Assembly: GCA_016195465.1 (NCBI GenBank)
Contig: JACPZO010000114.1
Span: 1 to 39,541 of the forward strand
DNA: 39,541 nt
Origin: Nitrospirota bacterium
Lineage (GTDB): Bacteria > Nitrospirota > RBG-16-64-22
Reading direction: 5' to 3'
Both the position numbers and the translations under genes were made by a program. Numbering within the stretch: the stretch's first letter is position 1; the number at the start of each line of letters is the position of its first letter. Shown here piece after piece: positions 22,688-30,562 of the stretch. The notes under the pieces are model-generated. The model was given only the letters and a program-made list of their open reading frames with translations. It was not told the origin of the DNA and ran no database searches.

Positions 22688-23658
22688 CCGATCTCCTGTC
22701 GCTCGGCGAAACCGCGCCGGCGGACATTTCCCGGATCCTGGCGAGCGCGGCGGCGCTCAAGAAAGACCTCCAGCGGAGAAAGACGTCCCGTCAGCTCGCC
22801 GGCCCTCTCGCCGGCCCTCTCGCCGGAAAGACGCTCGTGATGATCTTCGAGAAGTCCTCCACGCGGACGCGCCTCTCGTTCGAGATCGGGATGTACCAGC
22901 TGGGGGGGCAGGCGATCTTCCTCTCGCCGCGCGACATCCAGCTCGGCCGGGGCGAGACGATCGAGGACACGGCCCGCGTCCTCTCCCGCTACGCCCACGC
23001 GATCATGATCCGGACCTTCGCCCACGAGACGGTCGAGGCCGCCGCCCGCGCCGCGGACGTCCCCGTGATCAACGGCCTCTCGGACAAACACCACCCCTGC
23101 CAGGTCCTGGCCGACCTCATGACGCTCAAGGAGAAGAAAGGCCGGCTCAAGGGACTCACGCTCGCCTACGTCGGCGACGGCAACAACATGGCCCACTCCC
23201 TTCTCGAAGGGTGCGCTAAGAGTGGCGTTTCGATCGCCGTCGCGACGCCCAAAGGATACGAGCCCGACGAGGCCGTCGTCGCGGGGGCCCGGAAGGCCGC
23301 CCGCGGGACCGGGGCGCGGGTCCTCTTGACGCGCGATCCCGCCCTGGCCGTCCGCGGCGCGCACGCGGTTTATACGGACGTCTGGACGAGCATGGGACAG
23401 GAGGACGAAGCCGCCCGGCGGCGGCGCGCGTTCGCCGGATACCGGGTGAACGCGGCCCTCCTCGCGGCCGCGCGCCCGGACGCCGTCGTGATGCACTGCC
23501 TTCCCGCCCATCGCGGCGAGGAGATCGCGGCCGACGTCCTCGACGGTCCCCGGTCCGTCGTCCTCGACCAGGCGGAGAACCGCCTGCACGCCCAGAAGGC
23601 CGTCCTCCTCCTCCTGATGGGCCGGCCGCCCCAGGAAAAGACGCGAAGAAGCAGATGA
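22681..23658 (+). CDS. argF: Ornithine carbamoyltransferase
   Basis: A 325-residue enzyme that joins carbamoyl phosphate and ornithine to citrulline. The carbamoyl-phosphate loop is STRTR (60-64), the second is DKHHPCQVLADL, and the ornithine loop is HCLPAHRGEEI near residue 275. The ATG overlaps the argD stop by seven bases. Near residues 39-49 a 12-base direct repeat gives LAGPLAGPLAG, just before the first active-site strand. Relatives have a single LAG there. The stop overlaps the rnj start by four bases. Confidence 0.96.
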   Translation: MLTDLLSLGETAPADISRILASAAALKKDLQRRKTSRQLAGPLAGPLAGKTLVMIFEKSSTRTRLSFEIGMYQLGGQAIFLSPRDIQLGRGETIEDTARVLSRYAHAIMIRTFAHETVEAAARAADVPVINGLSDKHHPCQVLADLMTLKEKKGRLKGLTLAYVGDGNNMAHSLLEGCAKSGVSIAVATPKGYEPDEAVVAGARKAARGTGARVLLTRDPALAVRGAHAVYTDVWTSMGQEDEAARRRRAFAGYRVNAALLAAARPDAVVMHCLPAHRGEEIAADVLDGPRSVVLDQAENRLHAQKAVLLLLMGRPPQEKTRRSR

Positions 23659-25328
23659 GCGAAGCCGTCGGCGCCGCCCTCTCCGCGATCCCCCTCGGCG
23701 GCCTGGGCGAGATCGGCATGAACATGATGGCCTTCGAGTTCGGCGACTCGATCATCGTCGTCGACTGCGGCCTCATGTTCCCCGAAGACGAGATGCTCGG
23801 GGTGGACTTCGCCATCCCCGACTTCTCTTACCTCATCGAGAACCGGGACCGCGTCCGCGCCGTCTTCCTCACGCACGGCCACGAAGACCACGTCGGCGCC
23901 CTTCCGTACTTCCTCCGCGAATTCGACGTCCCCGTCTTCGGGACCCCCCTGACGCTCGGCCTCGTGACCCAGCGGCTCAAGGAGCACGGACTCGACGAGA
24001 TCGCCACGCTCGTGTCCGTCCAGCCCCGGCAGACGATCGAGATGGGACCGTTCCGGGTCGAGTACATCCGCGTCACGCATTCCATCGGCGACGGAGCGGC
24101 CCTCGGCATTACGACGCCCATCGGACGCGTCCTCCACACCGGGGACTTCAAGATCGACCCGACGCCCGTGGACGGACAGCTCTTCGACGCCTACAAGTTC
24201 GCCGAATACGGCGACCGCGGGGTACTGGCCCTCTTCTCCGATTCGACGAACGCCGAGCGGGAGGGATTCACCCCCTCCGAGAAGGTCATCGGCCAGGCGC
24301 TGGAAGAGATTTTTTCCCAGGCCCCCGGGCGGATCATCGTCTCCACGTTCTCCTCGAACATCCACCGGGTTCAGCAGTGCGTGGACGTGGCCGTTCGTCA
24401 CGGACGCAAGGTCTTCCTCAACGGCCGCAGCATGGTCCAGAACGCCCAGATCGCCCAGGAGATGGGCTATCTCGCCATCCCGCCGGACACGTCCCTGCGT
24501 CTCGAACAGATGAAGCACTCCGCCGAAAACGAGATCGCCATCATCACGACGGGGAGCCAGGGAGAACCGATGAGCGCCCTCTCCCGGATGGCCATGGACG
24601 ACCACAAGGAAATCAAGATCAGGCCGGGGGACACAGTGGTCCTCTCCGCCAAGGCGATCCCGGGGAACGAGCGCGCGATCTCCCGCGTCATCAACCACCT
24701 TCTCCGGCGCGGCGCCGAGGTCATCTACGAGAACGTCTCGGAGATCCACGTCTCCGGTCACGCGTCGCAGGAGGAGCAGAAGATGATGATCAACCTCGTG
24801 CGGCCCCGCCACTTCGTACCCATCCACGGAGAGTACCGGCACCTCTACCACCACGCCCAGACGGCCCGGCGGCTGGATATTCCGGCCGAACGGATCCACC
24901 TCGTCGAGAACGGGGACGTCCTCGAGTTCGACGCGGAGGGAAACGCGGCGCGGCGCGGCCGGGTCACCGCGGGCCGGACGTTCATCGACGGAAAGGGAAT
25001 CGGCGACGTCGGGGACATCGTTCTCCGCGACCGGATGCGCCTTGCCCACGACGGGATCGTCCTCATCCTCATCGCCATCGAGAAGCAGACGGGACGCCTC
25101 CTCTCGGGGCCCGACATCATCTCCCGGGGGTTCGTCTTCGAGGACGCCTCGCAGGAGCTTTTCCAGGAGGTGCGGGAAGTCGTGGTCGGAACGCTCGATG
25201 AGATGGGGCCGGAAGCGAAGAGCGAGTGGACGATGGTCCAGGCCCGGGTCCGCAATCTCCTCAAGAAGTTCATCCTGAAGAAGATGGACCGCAAGCCGAT
25301 GATCCTGCCGGTGATCATCGAGATCTAG
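23655..25328 (+). CDS. rnj: Ribonuclease J
   Basis: A 557-residue metallo-beta-lactamase/beta-CASP ribonuclease. The zinc motif is THGHEDHVGALPY (H74-H79), later zinc and active-site parts are RVTHSIGDG, HTGDFKID, FSDSTNAEREG and SGHASQEEQKMM, and the C-terminal region runs to LLKKFILKKMDRKPMILPVIIEI. RNase J has both 5'-exonuclease and endonuclease activity and matures or degrades RNA in the cytoplasm. It starts inside the argF stop (ATGA), so it is made as part of the arginine operon, an unrelated partner. A tandem 15-base repeat follows the stop. Confidence 0.95.
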   Translation: MSEAVGAALSAIPLGGLGEIGMNMMAFEFGDSIIVVDCGLMFPEDEMLGVDFAIPDFSYLIENRDRVRAVFLTHGHEDHVGALPYFLREFDVPVFGTPLTLGLVTQRLKEHGLDEIATLVSVQPRQTIEMGPFRVEYIRVTHSIGDGAALGITTPIGRVLHTGDFKIDPTPVDGQLFDAYKFAEYGDRGVLALFSDSTNAEREGFTPSEKVIGQALEEIFSQAPGRIIVSTFSSNIHRVQQCVDVAVRHGRKVFLNGRSMVQNAQIAQEMGYLAIPPDTSLRLEQMKHSAENEIAIITTGSQGEPMSALSRMAMDDHKEIKIRPGDTVVLSAKAIPGNERAISRVINHLLRRGAEVIYENVSEIHVSGHASQEEQKMMINLVRPRHFVPIHGEYRHLYHHAQTARRLDIPAERIHLVENGDVLEFDAEGNAARRGRVTAGRTFIDGKGIGDVGDIVLRDRMRLAHDGIVLILIAIEKQTGRLLSGPDIISRGFVFEDASQELFQEVREVVVGTLDEMGPEAKSEWTMVQARVRNLLKKFILKKMDRKPMILPVIIEI

Positions 25329-25372
25329 TCGAAGGTCAAAGAGTCGAAGGTTAAAGAGTCGAAGGTTGAATG
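25328..25372. repeat. Three tandem 15-bp units after rnj
   Basis: GTCGAAGGTCAAAGA, GTCGAAGGTTAAAGA and GTCGAAGGTTGAATG follow head to tail, the last diverging. Confidence 0.9.
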
Positions 25373-25438
25373 TAAAATGGGAGCTTCGAGCACGCAGTAT
25401 TGGACTTGGAGCCGCCGACGCGGATATCATAGGTGGAC

Positions 25439-27733
25439 ATGACCCAGGCCGCACCCGTCCCTTCCCGGAGCCATGAGATCCGGGCCGTTTTGCTGTTCCT
25501 CTTCGCCGTCCTGTCGGCCCTCGCCCTTCTCACCTATTCGGCCGCGGACCCCTCGCTCAACAGCGCCTCATCCCGGGGCGGCATTCTGAACCGGATCGGC
25601 GTCGCCGGCGCTTTCGGGGCCGACTTCTTCTTCCAGGTCCTGGGGGGCGGGGCGTACCTTCTTCCGATCGCCTTCCTCGTCGCCGCCCTCCGCTCCCTCC
25701 GTCCGCAGGCCGACGAACACGCGCGGAGGTGGCCGGGGATCCTGGGCGTCGTCCTCCTCTTCGTTTCCGTCTCCGCCTTGTCGGCCCATTTCTATCCCGA
25801 CCGCTTCCCTCTCGGCGAACCGATTCCGCCGGGCGGCGTCGTGGGAACCTTGTCCCGCGGGGCGCTTGTTTCCCTTTTCTCCGACGTCGGAACGGTTGTC
25901 ATTCTCTTCTCTTTCCTTCTCATCGCCCTGATCGTCACCACCCGGTTTACGCTGGCCGGCCTCCTTCAAATCACGGCCTCGTCTCTTCGGCAAACGGCGG
26001 CCGCCGTCTCGGGGACCGTCGTCCTCCACCGCGAGCGGGCCCTCCGCCGGCGCGAAGCGGCCACGCACGCCGCGCCCGAGACGAAACCCAGGATCGCCGG
26101 CGGCCGGGAGACCGCCCCGGGATCCGACGGAGCGGACGAGCTGGAGCCGCCGCCGGGGGCCGCGGGAGCCGCCAAGCCGAAGATCCGCCGCCCGAAGACG
26201 GACGCGGGAACCTTGGAGCTCGACCTGGGGCCCGCGGGGCGCCGGCGGCCGGATTCGGGAGGGGTCTACCAGCTTCCCCCTCTCTCGCTCCTGGCCGATC
26301 CGCCTCCGCCCCTCACGGGACAGACGAAAGAAGAACTCTTCGCGAACGCGTCGCTCCTCGAAGCCAAACTCAGGGACTTCGCCGTCGAGGGGCGCGTCAC
26401 GCAGGTCTACCCCGGGCCGATCGTCACGATGTACGAATACGAGCCCGCGCCGGGCGTGAAGATCAATCGGGTCGTCACGCTGGCCGACGATCTGGCGCTG
26501 GCCCTCAAGGCCCCCGCCGTCCGCGTCGGAGGGCAGATCCCCGGCAAGGCCGCCATCGGCATCGAGGTCCCCAACCCCGGCCGGGAGCCGGTCCACCTCA
26601 AGGCGATCCTGACCTCGCCCGCATTCCGGGAGCCGGCCTCGCCGCTCACGATCGCGCTCGGGAAGGACATCTTCGGGACCCCCGTCGCCGCCGACCTGGC
26701 CCGGATGCCGCACCTTCTCGTCGCCGGCGCAACGGGCGCGGGCAAGAGCATGGGGCTCAACGTCATGATCCTGAGCCTCCTGTTCAACACGCACCCTCGC
26801 GACGTGAAGTTCCTTCTGATCGATCCCAAGCGGCTGGAGCTGTCCGTTTACGAAGACATCCCCCACCTGATCGAGCCGGTCGTCACCGAGTCGAAGAAGG
26901 CCGGAGAGGCGCTCGGGAGCCTGGTCGCCGAGATGGAGCACCGATACCATCTCCTGGCCGCGGCCGGGGCCCGGAACATCGAGAGCTACAACGCCATGAT
27001 CGACGGCGGCCAGGGAGATAAGAACCGCGGGGCGAAGTCGGGCGGCGATTCGCCGCCCGCCGAGCGGATCCCCTACGTGGTCGTCGTCATCGACGAGCTG
27101 GCCGACCTCATGATGGTCTCGGCCCGGCGGGTCGAGGAGTCCATCGCCCGGCTGGCACAGATGGCGCGCGCCGCCGGCATCCATCTCATTCTCGCGACAC
27201 AGCGCCCGTCGGTCGACGTGCTGACGGGCGTCATCAAGGCGAACTTCCCGGCGCGCATCGCCTTCCAGACGGCCTCCAAGATCGACTCCCGGACCATCCT
27301 GGACTCCATGGGCGCCGAGCAGCTCCTGGGCAAGGGTGACATGCTGTTCATGCCGCCCGGAACGAACCGCCTCCAGCGCATCCACGGGGCGTTCGTCACC
27401 GAAGCCGAGATCGCGCGCGTCGTCGAGCACACCAAGGCTCAAGCCGTTCCTCTATACGGAACGCTGGAGCGGATCATGGCCGCCCGCGCCGAGGCCGAGG
27501 CCTTGGCCGCGCAGGACGCGGCCGCCGAGGAGCGCGACGATCTTTACGAGCAGGCCCGCGCGATCGTCGCCTCGTCGCGCAACGCCTCGATCACGCACTT
27601 GCAGCGCAGGATGCGCGTCGGTTACAACCGCGCGGCCAGGATGATCGAGGACATGGAACGGGACGGCATCGTCTCGGCCCCCCGCGGACCGAATAGGGAT
27701 CGCGACGTCCTCGTCCCGCCGGACGAACGGTAG
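25439..27733 (+). CDS. ftsK: DNA translocase FtsK/SpoIIIE
   Basis: A 764-residue division-septum DNA pump. The N-terminus has about four membrane helices (IRAVLLFLFAVLSALALLTY, FFFQVLGGGAYLLPIAFLVAALRSL, WPGILGVVLLFVSVSAL, VVILFSFLLIALIVTT). A charged linker follows (residues about 190-280), then the motor with Walker A GATGAGKS (K436) and Walker B VVVIDELADLM. The gamma winged helix that reads KOPS sites is the last 65 residues (ARAIVASSRNASITHLQRRMRVGYNRAARMIEDME). The ATG at 25439 follows AGGTGG. A GTG two codons upstream is possible. The linker is shorter than in E. coli FtsK and like SpoIIIE. Confidence 0.95.
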   Translation: MTQAAPVPSRSHEIRAVLLFLFAVLSALALLTYSAADPSLNSASSRGGILNRIGVAGAFGADFFFQVLGGGAYLLPIAFLVAALRSLRPQADEHARRWPGILGVVLLFVSVSALSAHFYPDRFPLGEPIPPGGVVGTLSRGALVSLFSDVGTVVILFSFLLIALIVTTRFTLAGLLQITASSLRQTAAAVSGTVVLHRERALRRREAATHAAPETKPRIAGGRETAPGSDGADELEPPPGAAGAAKPKIRRPKTDAGTLELDLGPAGRRRPDSGGVYQLPPLSLLADPPPPLTGQTKEELFANASLLEAKLRDFAVEGRVTQVYPGPIVTMYEYEPAPGVKINRVVTLADDLALALKAPAVRVGGQIPGKAAIGIEVPNPGREPVHLKAILTSPAFREPASPLTIALGKDIFGTPVAADLARMPHLLVAGATGAGKSMGLNVMILSLLFNTHPRDVKFLLIDPKRLELSVYEDIPHLIEPVVTESKKAGEALGSLVAEMEHRYHLLAAAGARNIESYNAMIDGGQGDKNRGAKSGGDSPPAERIPYVVVVIDELADLMMVSARRVEESIARLAQMARAAGIHLILATQRPSVDVLTGVIKANFPARIAFQTASKIDSRTILDSMGAEQLLGKGDMLFMPPGTNRLQRIHGAFVTEAEIARVVEHTKAQAVPLYGTLERIMAARAEAEALAAQDAAAEERDDLYEQARAIVASSRNASITHLQRRMRVGYNRAARMIEDMERDGIVSAPRGPNRDRDVLVPPDER

Positions 27734-27742
27734 CTCGCACAA

Positions 27743-27775
27743 CGGTGAATAGGTGAATGGGTGAATCGGTGAATC
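27743..27775. repeat. Octamer array GGTGAATN at the head of lolA
   Basis: Four tandem 8-base units (GGTGAATA, GGTGAATG, GGTGAATC, GGTGAATC) run into the coding frame of the next gene. The same octamer forms the array at 14569-14612. Confidence 0.9.
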
Positions 27776-28393
27776 TTCTTCTCTCTGGCCCCCCCGGCCG
27801 CCGCGGCCCAGTCCCTCGACGAGGTCGTCTCGCGCCTGGAGACGGTCTACCGCGAGACGGCGGATTTCTCGGCGCACTTCTCGCAGGAAACGCTCCTCCC
27901 CGGCGGGAGCGCCGCCGAGAAGACGTCCGGAACGGTGGCGATCAAGAAGCCGTCCAAGATGCGCTGGAATTTCTCGGCGCCGATCTCCCAGGAGATCGTC
28001 CTCGACGGGACCCATGTCTGGATCTACCAGCCGGACCAGAAACAGGTCGTCAAGCGCCGGCAGGCGGAAGCCTTTCCTCCCGGCTCGGCCACGAACTTCC
28101 TGGCCGGCATCGGACGCCTCCGGGAGGACTTCGACCCCGCCTTCGCCCTGGAGAATCGCGTCAACCAGCACGGAAACATCCTCCTCCGGCTGATCCCGAA
28201 ACGGAAGGACCTGACGCTGACGCGCGTCATGCTGGAAGTCGATCCCAAGAGCTGGGCGGTCGTCCGCGTTTCCCTGCACGACAGCGCCCGCGGGACCACG
28301 ACGATCCGGTTCTCGCGGATTGCAATGAACAAGGGTATCCCGGACGAACGGTTCCGTTTCGTGCCGCCGAAGGGAACGGCGGTGGTGGAGTAG
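27773..28393 (+). CDS. lolA: Outer-membrane lipoprotein carrier LolA, start lost or frameshifted
   Basis: The open frame begins right after TGA (27770-27772) and runs 206 codons with no ATG, GTG or TTG until GTG 27935. It opens with FFSLAPPAAAAQSLDEVVSR, which looks like the end of a signal peptide plus the mature start. LolA features follow: DFSAHFSQETLLPGG, GTVAIKKPSKMRWNF, IVLDGTHVWIYQPDQKQV, SWAVVRVSLHDSARGTTTIRFSRI and FRFVPPKG. LolA shuttles lipoproteins across the periplasm from LolCDE to LolB, so it needs a signal peptide. An ATG at 27757 reads a different frame that would join this one if one C were missing from the seven-C run at 27789-27795. Either a real loss or an assembly error is possible. 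Confidence 0.7.
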   Translation: MFFSLAPPAAAAQSLDEVVSRLETVYRETADFSAHFSQETLLPGGSAAEKTSGTVAIKKPSKMRWNFSAPISQEIVLDGTHVWIYQPDQKQVVKRRQAEAFPPGSATNFLAGIGRLREDFDPAFALENRVNQHGNILLRLIPKRKDLTLTRVMLEVDPKSWAVVRVSLHDSARGTTTIRFSRIAMNKGIPDERFRFVPPKGTAVVE

Positions 28394-28404
28394 GGAGGAA
28401 TGTT

Positions 28405-28466
28405 TCAAATTGGAAATTGAAAATTGAAAATTGAAAATTTGAAATCTTAAATTTGCAATTTACAAT
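28405..28466. repeat. AATTGGAAATTGAAAATTG array upstream of the yajQ-family gene
   Basis: Seven-base units of the ATTGAAA type repeat about eight times between lolA and the next gene. Same family as 7013-7135. Confidence 0.85.
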
Positions 28467-28490
28467 CGGCTTCGGCCCGGGAGGTATTGA

Positions 28491-28982
28491 ATGTCCGACA
28501 TGCACTCGTTCGACGCGGTTTCGAAGATCGACATGCAGGAGGTCAACAACGCCGTCACGATGGCGATGAAGGAGATCGGCCAGCGGTTCGACTTCAAGGG
28601 ATCGAAGAGCGACATCTCGATCGAGAAGGACGAGCTCGTTCTGATCTCGGATGACGAGGGAAAGCTGAAGAGCGTCGTCGACATCCTGACGGGAAAGCTC
28701 GTCAAACGGGCCGTCCCGCTCAAGGGGCTCGATTTCGGCAAGATCGAGCCGGCGGCCGGCGGGACCGTCCGCCAGAGGGTCAAGATCCAGCAGGGAATCC
28801 CCGGCGACAAGGCCAAGGAGATCGTCAAGCGGATCAAGGAAACGAAGCTCAAGGTCCAGGCCGCGATCCAGGAAGACCAGGTCCGGGTATCGGCCAAGAA
28901 GATCGACGACCTCCAGGCGGTGATGAAGATGATCAAGGACGCCGATTTCGGCGTCCCGCTCCAGTTCGTCAACTACCGGTAA
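28491..28982 (+). CDS. YajQ-family nucleotide-binding protein
   Basis: A 163-residue protein with the full YajQ pattern: [62 protein letters not shown], and the C-terminal [27 protein letters not shown] with [12 protein letters not shown]. The fold is two RRM-like halves. Members bind cyclic di-GMP or RNA/GTP and act as regulators. CGGGAGG lies ahead of the ATG. A PilZ protein is also encoded in the window, but there is no direct link. Confidence 0.95.
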   Translation: MSDMHSFDAVSKIDMQEVNNAVTMAMKEIGQRFDFKGSKSDISIEKDELVLISDDEGKLKSVVDILTGKLVKRAVPLKGLDFGKIEPAAGGTVRQRVKIQQGIPGDKAKEIVKRIKETKLKVQAAIQEDQVRVSAKKIDDLQAVMKMIKDADFGVPLQFVNYR

Positions 28983-28993
28983 CGGCACTGCGT

Positions 28994-29087
28994 CCAACCG
29001 CGGAGAACGCGGAGCGCGCGGAGAAGAGCATGGGAGTTGTGGAAACTGCAATCCAACGGCATCTCTCCGCGACCTCTGCGGTCAACC
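28994..29087. repeat. CGCGGAGA-type repeats in inverted orientation
   Basis: CCAACCGCGGAGAACGCGGAG near 28994-29014 is mirrored by CTCCGCGACCTCTGCGGTC near 29065-29083, with about 50 bases between. Confidence 0.75.
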
Positions 29088-29115
29088 AAACGCTTCACGA
29101 TCTGGCGGAGAAATC

Positions 29116-30285
29116 ATGCGGATCGGCGTTCTGACCGGCGGCGGAGATGTTCCGGGTCTCAATCCCTGCATCAAGGCCCTTGTCTACCGGGCCGTGGACG
29201 AAGGGTGCGAGGTCGTCGGCATCCGCCGCGGCTGGGCGGGTCTCCTGGAATACGACCCGGACGACCCCCGGACGCGCGAAACGTGCGTCCAGCCCCTCGA
29301 CAAGCAGAACACCCGGACGATCGACCGCACCGGCGGGACGATCCTCCACACCTCCCGGACGAACCCGGGCCGCGTCAAGCCGTCGGAGGCCCCGGCCTTC
29401 CTCCGCAACCCGGCCGATCCGATCTCCACCAGCAAGAGTCCCTCGGTCCTCCTCGACTTCACGCCCCACATCCTGCGGGTCATCTCGCGTCTCGGACTGG
29501 ACGCACTGATTCCCATCGGCGGAGACGACACACTTTCCTACGGCCAGCGCCTAGCCCAGGAAGGCGTTCCCATCGTCGCCATCCCCAAGACGATGGACAA
29601 CGATGTCCACGGGACCGACTACTGCATCGGGTTTTCCACGGCCGTGACCCGGAGCGTCTCCTTCATCCACCAGCTCCGGACGAGCGCGGGCTCCCACGAA
29701 CGCCTCCTCGTGGTCGAACTCTTCGGCCGGAACTCCGGCGAGACGTCCCTCATCGCGTCATACCTTGCGGGCGTAGATCGGGCGATCATCTCCGAGGTTT
29801 CCTTCGACCTGGAGAAACTCGCCCGCTTCCTCGCGCAGGACAAGCGGGCGAATCCAAGCCGCTACGCCGTCGTCACGATCTCCGAAGGAGCCCGCATGAT
29901 GGGCGCACAGGCCCTGGAGCGCGGAGAAGAGGACGCCTACGGCCACAAGAAGCTCGGCGGCATCGGGCTGATCGCGGGTGAGATGCTCAAGAAGATCACC
30001 GGCGAGGAGATCATCTACCAGCCCCTCTCGTACCTCATGCGTTCCGGCGCGCCGGACTCGCTGGACCTCATGGTGGCCGTCAACTTCGCGCACATGGCCC
30101 TCAGCCTCGCTCTCTCCCGCTCTCACGCCCAGATGGTCGCCCTCCGCCAGGGAATCTACGCGCACGTCCCCCTCTCCGTGCTCACGGAAGGGGTGAAGCG
30201 GGTGGACGTGGATGAGCTGTACGATACGGACAATTACCGCCCCAAGGTCCGGTACGTGATGGGCAAGCCGATGTTCCTGTATTGA
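29116..30285 (+). CDS. pfp: 6-phosphofructokinase, predicted pyrophosphate-dependent
   Basis: A 389-residue PfkA-superfamily enzyme of upper glycolysis. [20 protein letters not shown] forms the N-terminal nucleotide/phosphate loop. Two residues tell phosphoryl donor: the motif at 135-139 is GGDDT rather than GGDG(S/T), and 157-163 is PKTMDND rather than PGTIDND. Both the second aspartate and the lysine mark pyrophosphate-using enzymes. D161 is the catalytic base, and [27 protein letters not shown] is the fructose-6-phosphate part. The enzyme would use PPi and could run in both directions. The start codon follows a GGCGGAGAA site. Confidence 0.9.
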   Translation: MRIGVLTGGGDVPGLNPCIKALVYRAVDEGCEVVGIRRGWAGLLEYDPDDPRTRETCVQPLDKQNTRTIDRTGGTILHTSRTNPGRVKPSEAPAFLRNPADPISTSKSPSVLLDFTPHILRVISRLGLDALIPIGGDDTLSYGQRLAQEGVPIVAIPKTMDNDVHGTDYCIGFSTAVTRSVSFIHQLRTSAGSHERLLVVELFGRNSGETSLIASYLAGVDRAIISEVSFDLEKLARFLAQDKRANPSRYAVVTISEGARMMGAQALERGEEDAYGHKKLGGIGLIAGEMLKKITGEEIIYQPLSYLMRSGAPDSLDLMVAVNFAHMALSLALSRSHAQMVALRQGIYAHVPLSVLTEGVKRVDVDELYDTDNYRPKVRYVMGKPMFLY

Positions 30286-30562
30286 CGGCGGATGAAGAAC
30301 GCCACAGAGGCACAAAGGCACAGAGTGAGTTCGGAGTAGACGGCAAGGATTGAAGGGACAGAACGGAATCGCGGGGGAACGGGACATGGATTAGGGGTGG
30401 GAGAAGGGAAGAGAAATGCTTGCGCGCAACCCATACTCCCCAATCCCAGTCTTCTCTCTGTGCCTTTGTGCCTCTGTGCCTCTGTCCCTCTGTGCCTTTG
30501 TGCCTCTGTGCCTCTGTGCCTCCGTGCCTCTGTGCCTCCGTGGCCAAGATATTGGAGAACCG
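30286..30562. repeat. Octamer array CTCTGTGC between pfp and nadB
   Basis: 277 bases without a gene. A copy in opposite orientation is at 30299-30322, and 30453-30540 holds about eleven tandem CTCTGTGC-like octamers with drift. Translating it in frame with nadB gives a spurious CLCASVPL repeat, so nadB does not begin there. Confidence 0.85.

Noticed and set aside
23370-25454. 694-codon minus-strand frame opposite argF and rnj
   Set aside because: Shadow of two well-identified plus-strand genes; no domain, no start signal.
30453-30540. CRISPR-like array from the repeated octamers
   Set aside because: Units are contiguous with no spacers and no cas genes are present.
30416-30562. N-terminal extension of NadB (CLCASVPL repeats)
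   Set aside because: This is the translated octamer array. A GTG with GGAG spacing and the conserved NadB start lies at 30563.
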